Assembly: GCA_018830385.1 (NCBI GenBank) | Contig: JAHJSO010000116.1 | Span: 1-5,003, forward strand | Direction: 5' to 3' | DNA: 5,003 nt | Source of the DNA: Elusimicrobiota bacterium | Lineage (GTDB): Bacteria; Elusimicrobiota; Endomicrobiia; CG1-02-37-114; JAHJSO01 | Shown here: positions 4,162 to 5,003 of the stretch, one piece after another | Position numbering within the stretch: the stretch's first letter is position 1 | Layout: the number at the start of each line of letters is the position of its first letter | Notes under the pieces: model-generated | The model's database searches: none | Seen by the model: the letters and a program-made list of their open reading frames with translations, nothing else | What the model was told of the DNA's origin: nothing | Program-made: the position numbers and the translations under genes

Positions 4162-5003
4162 ATGTCTTTTGAACTCTTCGTTGCCTACCGGTATTTAACC
4201 GGAAGACGGAAAGGCCTCTTTTATTTAATCACCACGGGAATAGGTATAGCCGGCATCTCCCTGGGCGTCGCTGCCCTCATAATTACGCTTGCCGTAATGA
4301 ATGGCTTCCACACCGAAATACAGAAAAGAATCCTCGGGCTGCAGAGCCATGTAGTTCTGACACACCGCTCATCCCCCCTGTTCGACGGTCATGAAAAACT
4401 CTCTGCCAGGATTGAAAAGATGCAGGGCGTGTCCGCTGCATCACCCTTTGTTTACGGCCAGGTAATTTTAAGAAAAGAGGGTGCAAGCACAGGGGCGGTC
4501 GTAAAGGGAATTGACTACCTTAAAGAAAGGAAGGTATCAAGCATAGACGAATACCTCGCGACCGGCAACTGGCTGGATATCAACGACAACGGAATTCTGT
4601 TAGGCAAGATACTGGCAAAAACCCTCGGCGCCCGCACGGGGGATAAAGTCATGCTTGTTTCAATCAATGAAAATGCTTCTCCTTTCGCTGCGATGACTGC
4701 CATACCGAAAGTCGTCATGCTGCCGGTGGCAGGCACGTTTGATTCCGGCATGTATGAATACGACGCAAACATGGGTTTTATATCACTGAAAAAGGCGCAG
4801 GAAATATTCGGGTCCGGCGACAAGGTTTCAGGCATAGGCATACGGGTGGCGAAACCCGGACTTGCAGGAGATATTTCCGGAAACATATCAAAACAATTAG
4901 ACGGGAACTACGTCGCCAGTTCATGGCAGGTAATGAACAGGGCTCTTTTTTCCGCCCTCAAACTTGAAAAACTGATGATGTTCATAGTTGTAACCCTGAT
5001 AGT
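4162..5003 (+). CDS. lolC: LolC/LolE-family lipoprotein-releasing ABC transporter permease (partial, 3' end outside window)
   Basis: This frame is open from ATG 4162 to the window edge (280 complete codons). LolC and LolE are inner-membrane permeases that, with the LolD ATPase, extract outer-membrane lipoproteins and pass them to LolA. The N-terminal signature FVAYRYLTGRRKG (6-18) is followed by one transmembrane helix at about 21-46 and AVMNGFHTEIQKRILGLQSHV at 44-64, matching the family's VMNGFxxELxxxILG segment. A periplasmic MacB-like core domain covers about 60-260, with VKGID at 114-118, GNWL at 135-138, ILLGKILAKTLG at 145-156, and GTFDSGMYEYD at 191-201 near its end. The second transmembrane helix begins at about 271. 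No Shine-Dalgarno is evident before 4162, but the start fits the family. LolC versus LolE cannot be decided from this half; many non-enteric bacteria have a single such permease. A lolD gene downstream would be expected. Confidence 0.92.
   Translation, partial: MSFELFVAYRYLTGRRKGLFYLITTGIGIAGISLGVAALIITLAVMNGFHTEIQKRILGLQSHVVLTHRSSPLFDGHEKLSARIEKMQGVSAASPFVYGQVILRKEGASTGAVVKGIDYLKERKVSSIDEYLATGNWLDINDNGILLGKILAKTLGARTGDKVMLVSINENASPFAAMTAIPKVVMLPVAGTFDSGMYEYDANMGFISLKKAQEIFGSGDKVSGIGIRVAKPGLAGDISGNISKQLDGNYVASSWQVMNRALFSALKLEKLMMFIVVTLI

Noticed and set aside
4283..4886. Minus-strand ORFs of 67 and 123 codons near the right end.
   Set aside because: They lie antisense to the Lol permease reading frame, which is open throughout and matches its family; the antisense products resemble nothing.

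Overview
The window is a compact, plus-strand stretch of a diderm (Gram-negative-type) bacterial chromosome of moderate GC content. It carries arginine and coenzyme A biosynthesis genes, a signalling protein, an outer-membrane-type beta-barrel protein and the start of a lipoprotein-export permease. The Lol permease and the barrel protein with a C-terminal Phe require an outer membrane. Heavy use of ATA (Ile) and AGG (Arg), a type III pantothenate kinase and a GTCATTGCGAG palindromic repeat recall uncultured Nitrospirota or Desulfobacterota-like lineages. That placement is inference only. No phage, transposase, CRISPR, tRNA or rRNA was seen.

Layout. Bases 1-45 are the last 14 codons of an upstream gene, probably the rRNA methyltransferase rsmI, whose stop overlaps the start of argC (42-1142) in an ATGA junction. 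The end of argC contains a GC-rich hairpin and then a perfect-consensus sigma-70-type promoter (TTGACA, 17 bp, TATAAT; 1132-1160). About 20 bp downstream is a candidate 23-codon leader ORF (1180-1251) with a good Shine-Dalgarno. Its stop overlaps the start of a GAF plus HD-GYP-like protein (1248-2309) in another ATGA junction. Competing inverted repeats cover the same leader. The intergenic stretch 2310-2509 holds no gene. It contains one copy of a diverged direct repeat (2313-2356) and a 71-bp nested palindrome (2404-2474). Then come coaX (2510-3346), an ATGA-coupled outer-membrane beta-barrel candidate (3343-4092), the second copy of the direct repeat (4091-4134), and a LolC/LolE-family permease (4162 to the window edge).

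How the genes fit together. argC is apparently co-transcribed with the upstream gene. The GAF/HD protein appears to be its own transcription unit with a built-in leader. coaX and the barrel protein are translationally coupled and probably co-transcribed, and the Lol permease may follow from the same message after a 69-bp gap. The points most worth a second look are the promoter/leader-ORF/alternative-pairing arrangement at 1132-1251, the HD-GYP-like domain that has lost several metal-binding positions, and the repeat pair that sits directly after two unrelated genes.
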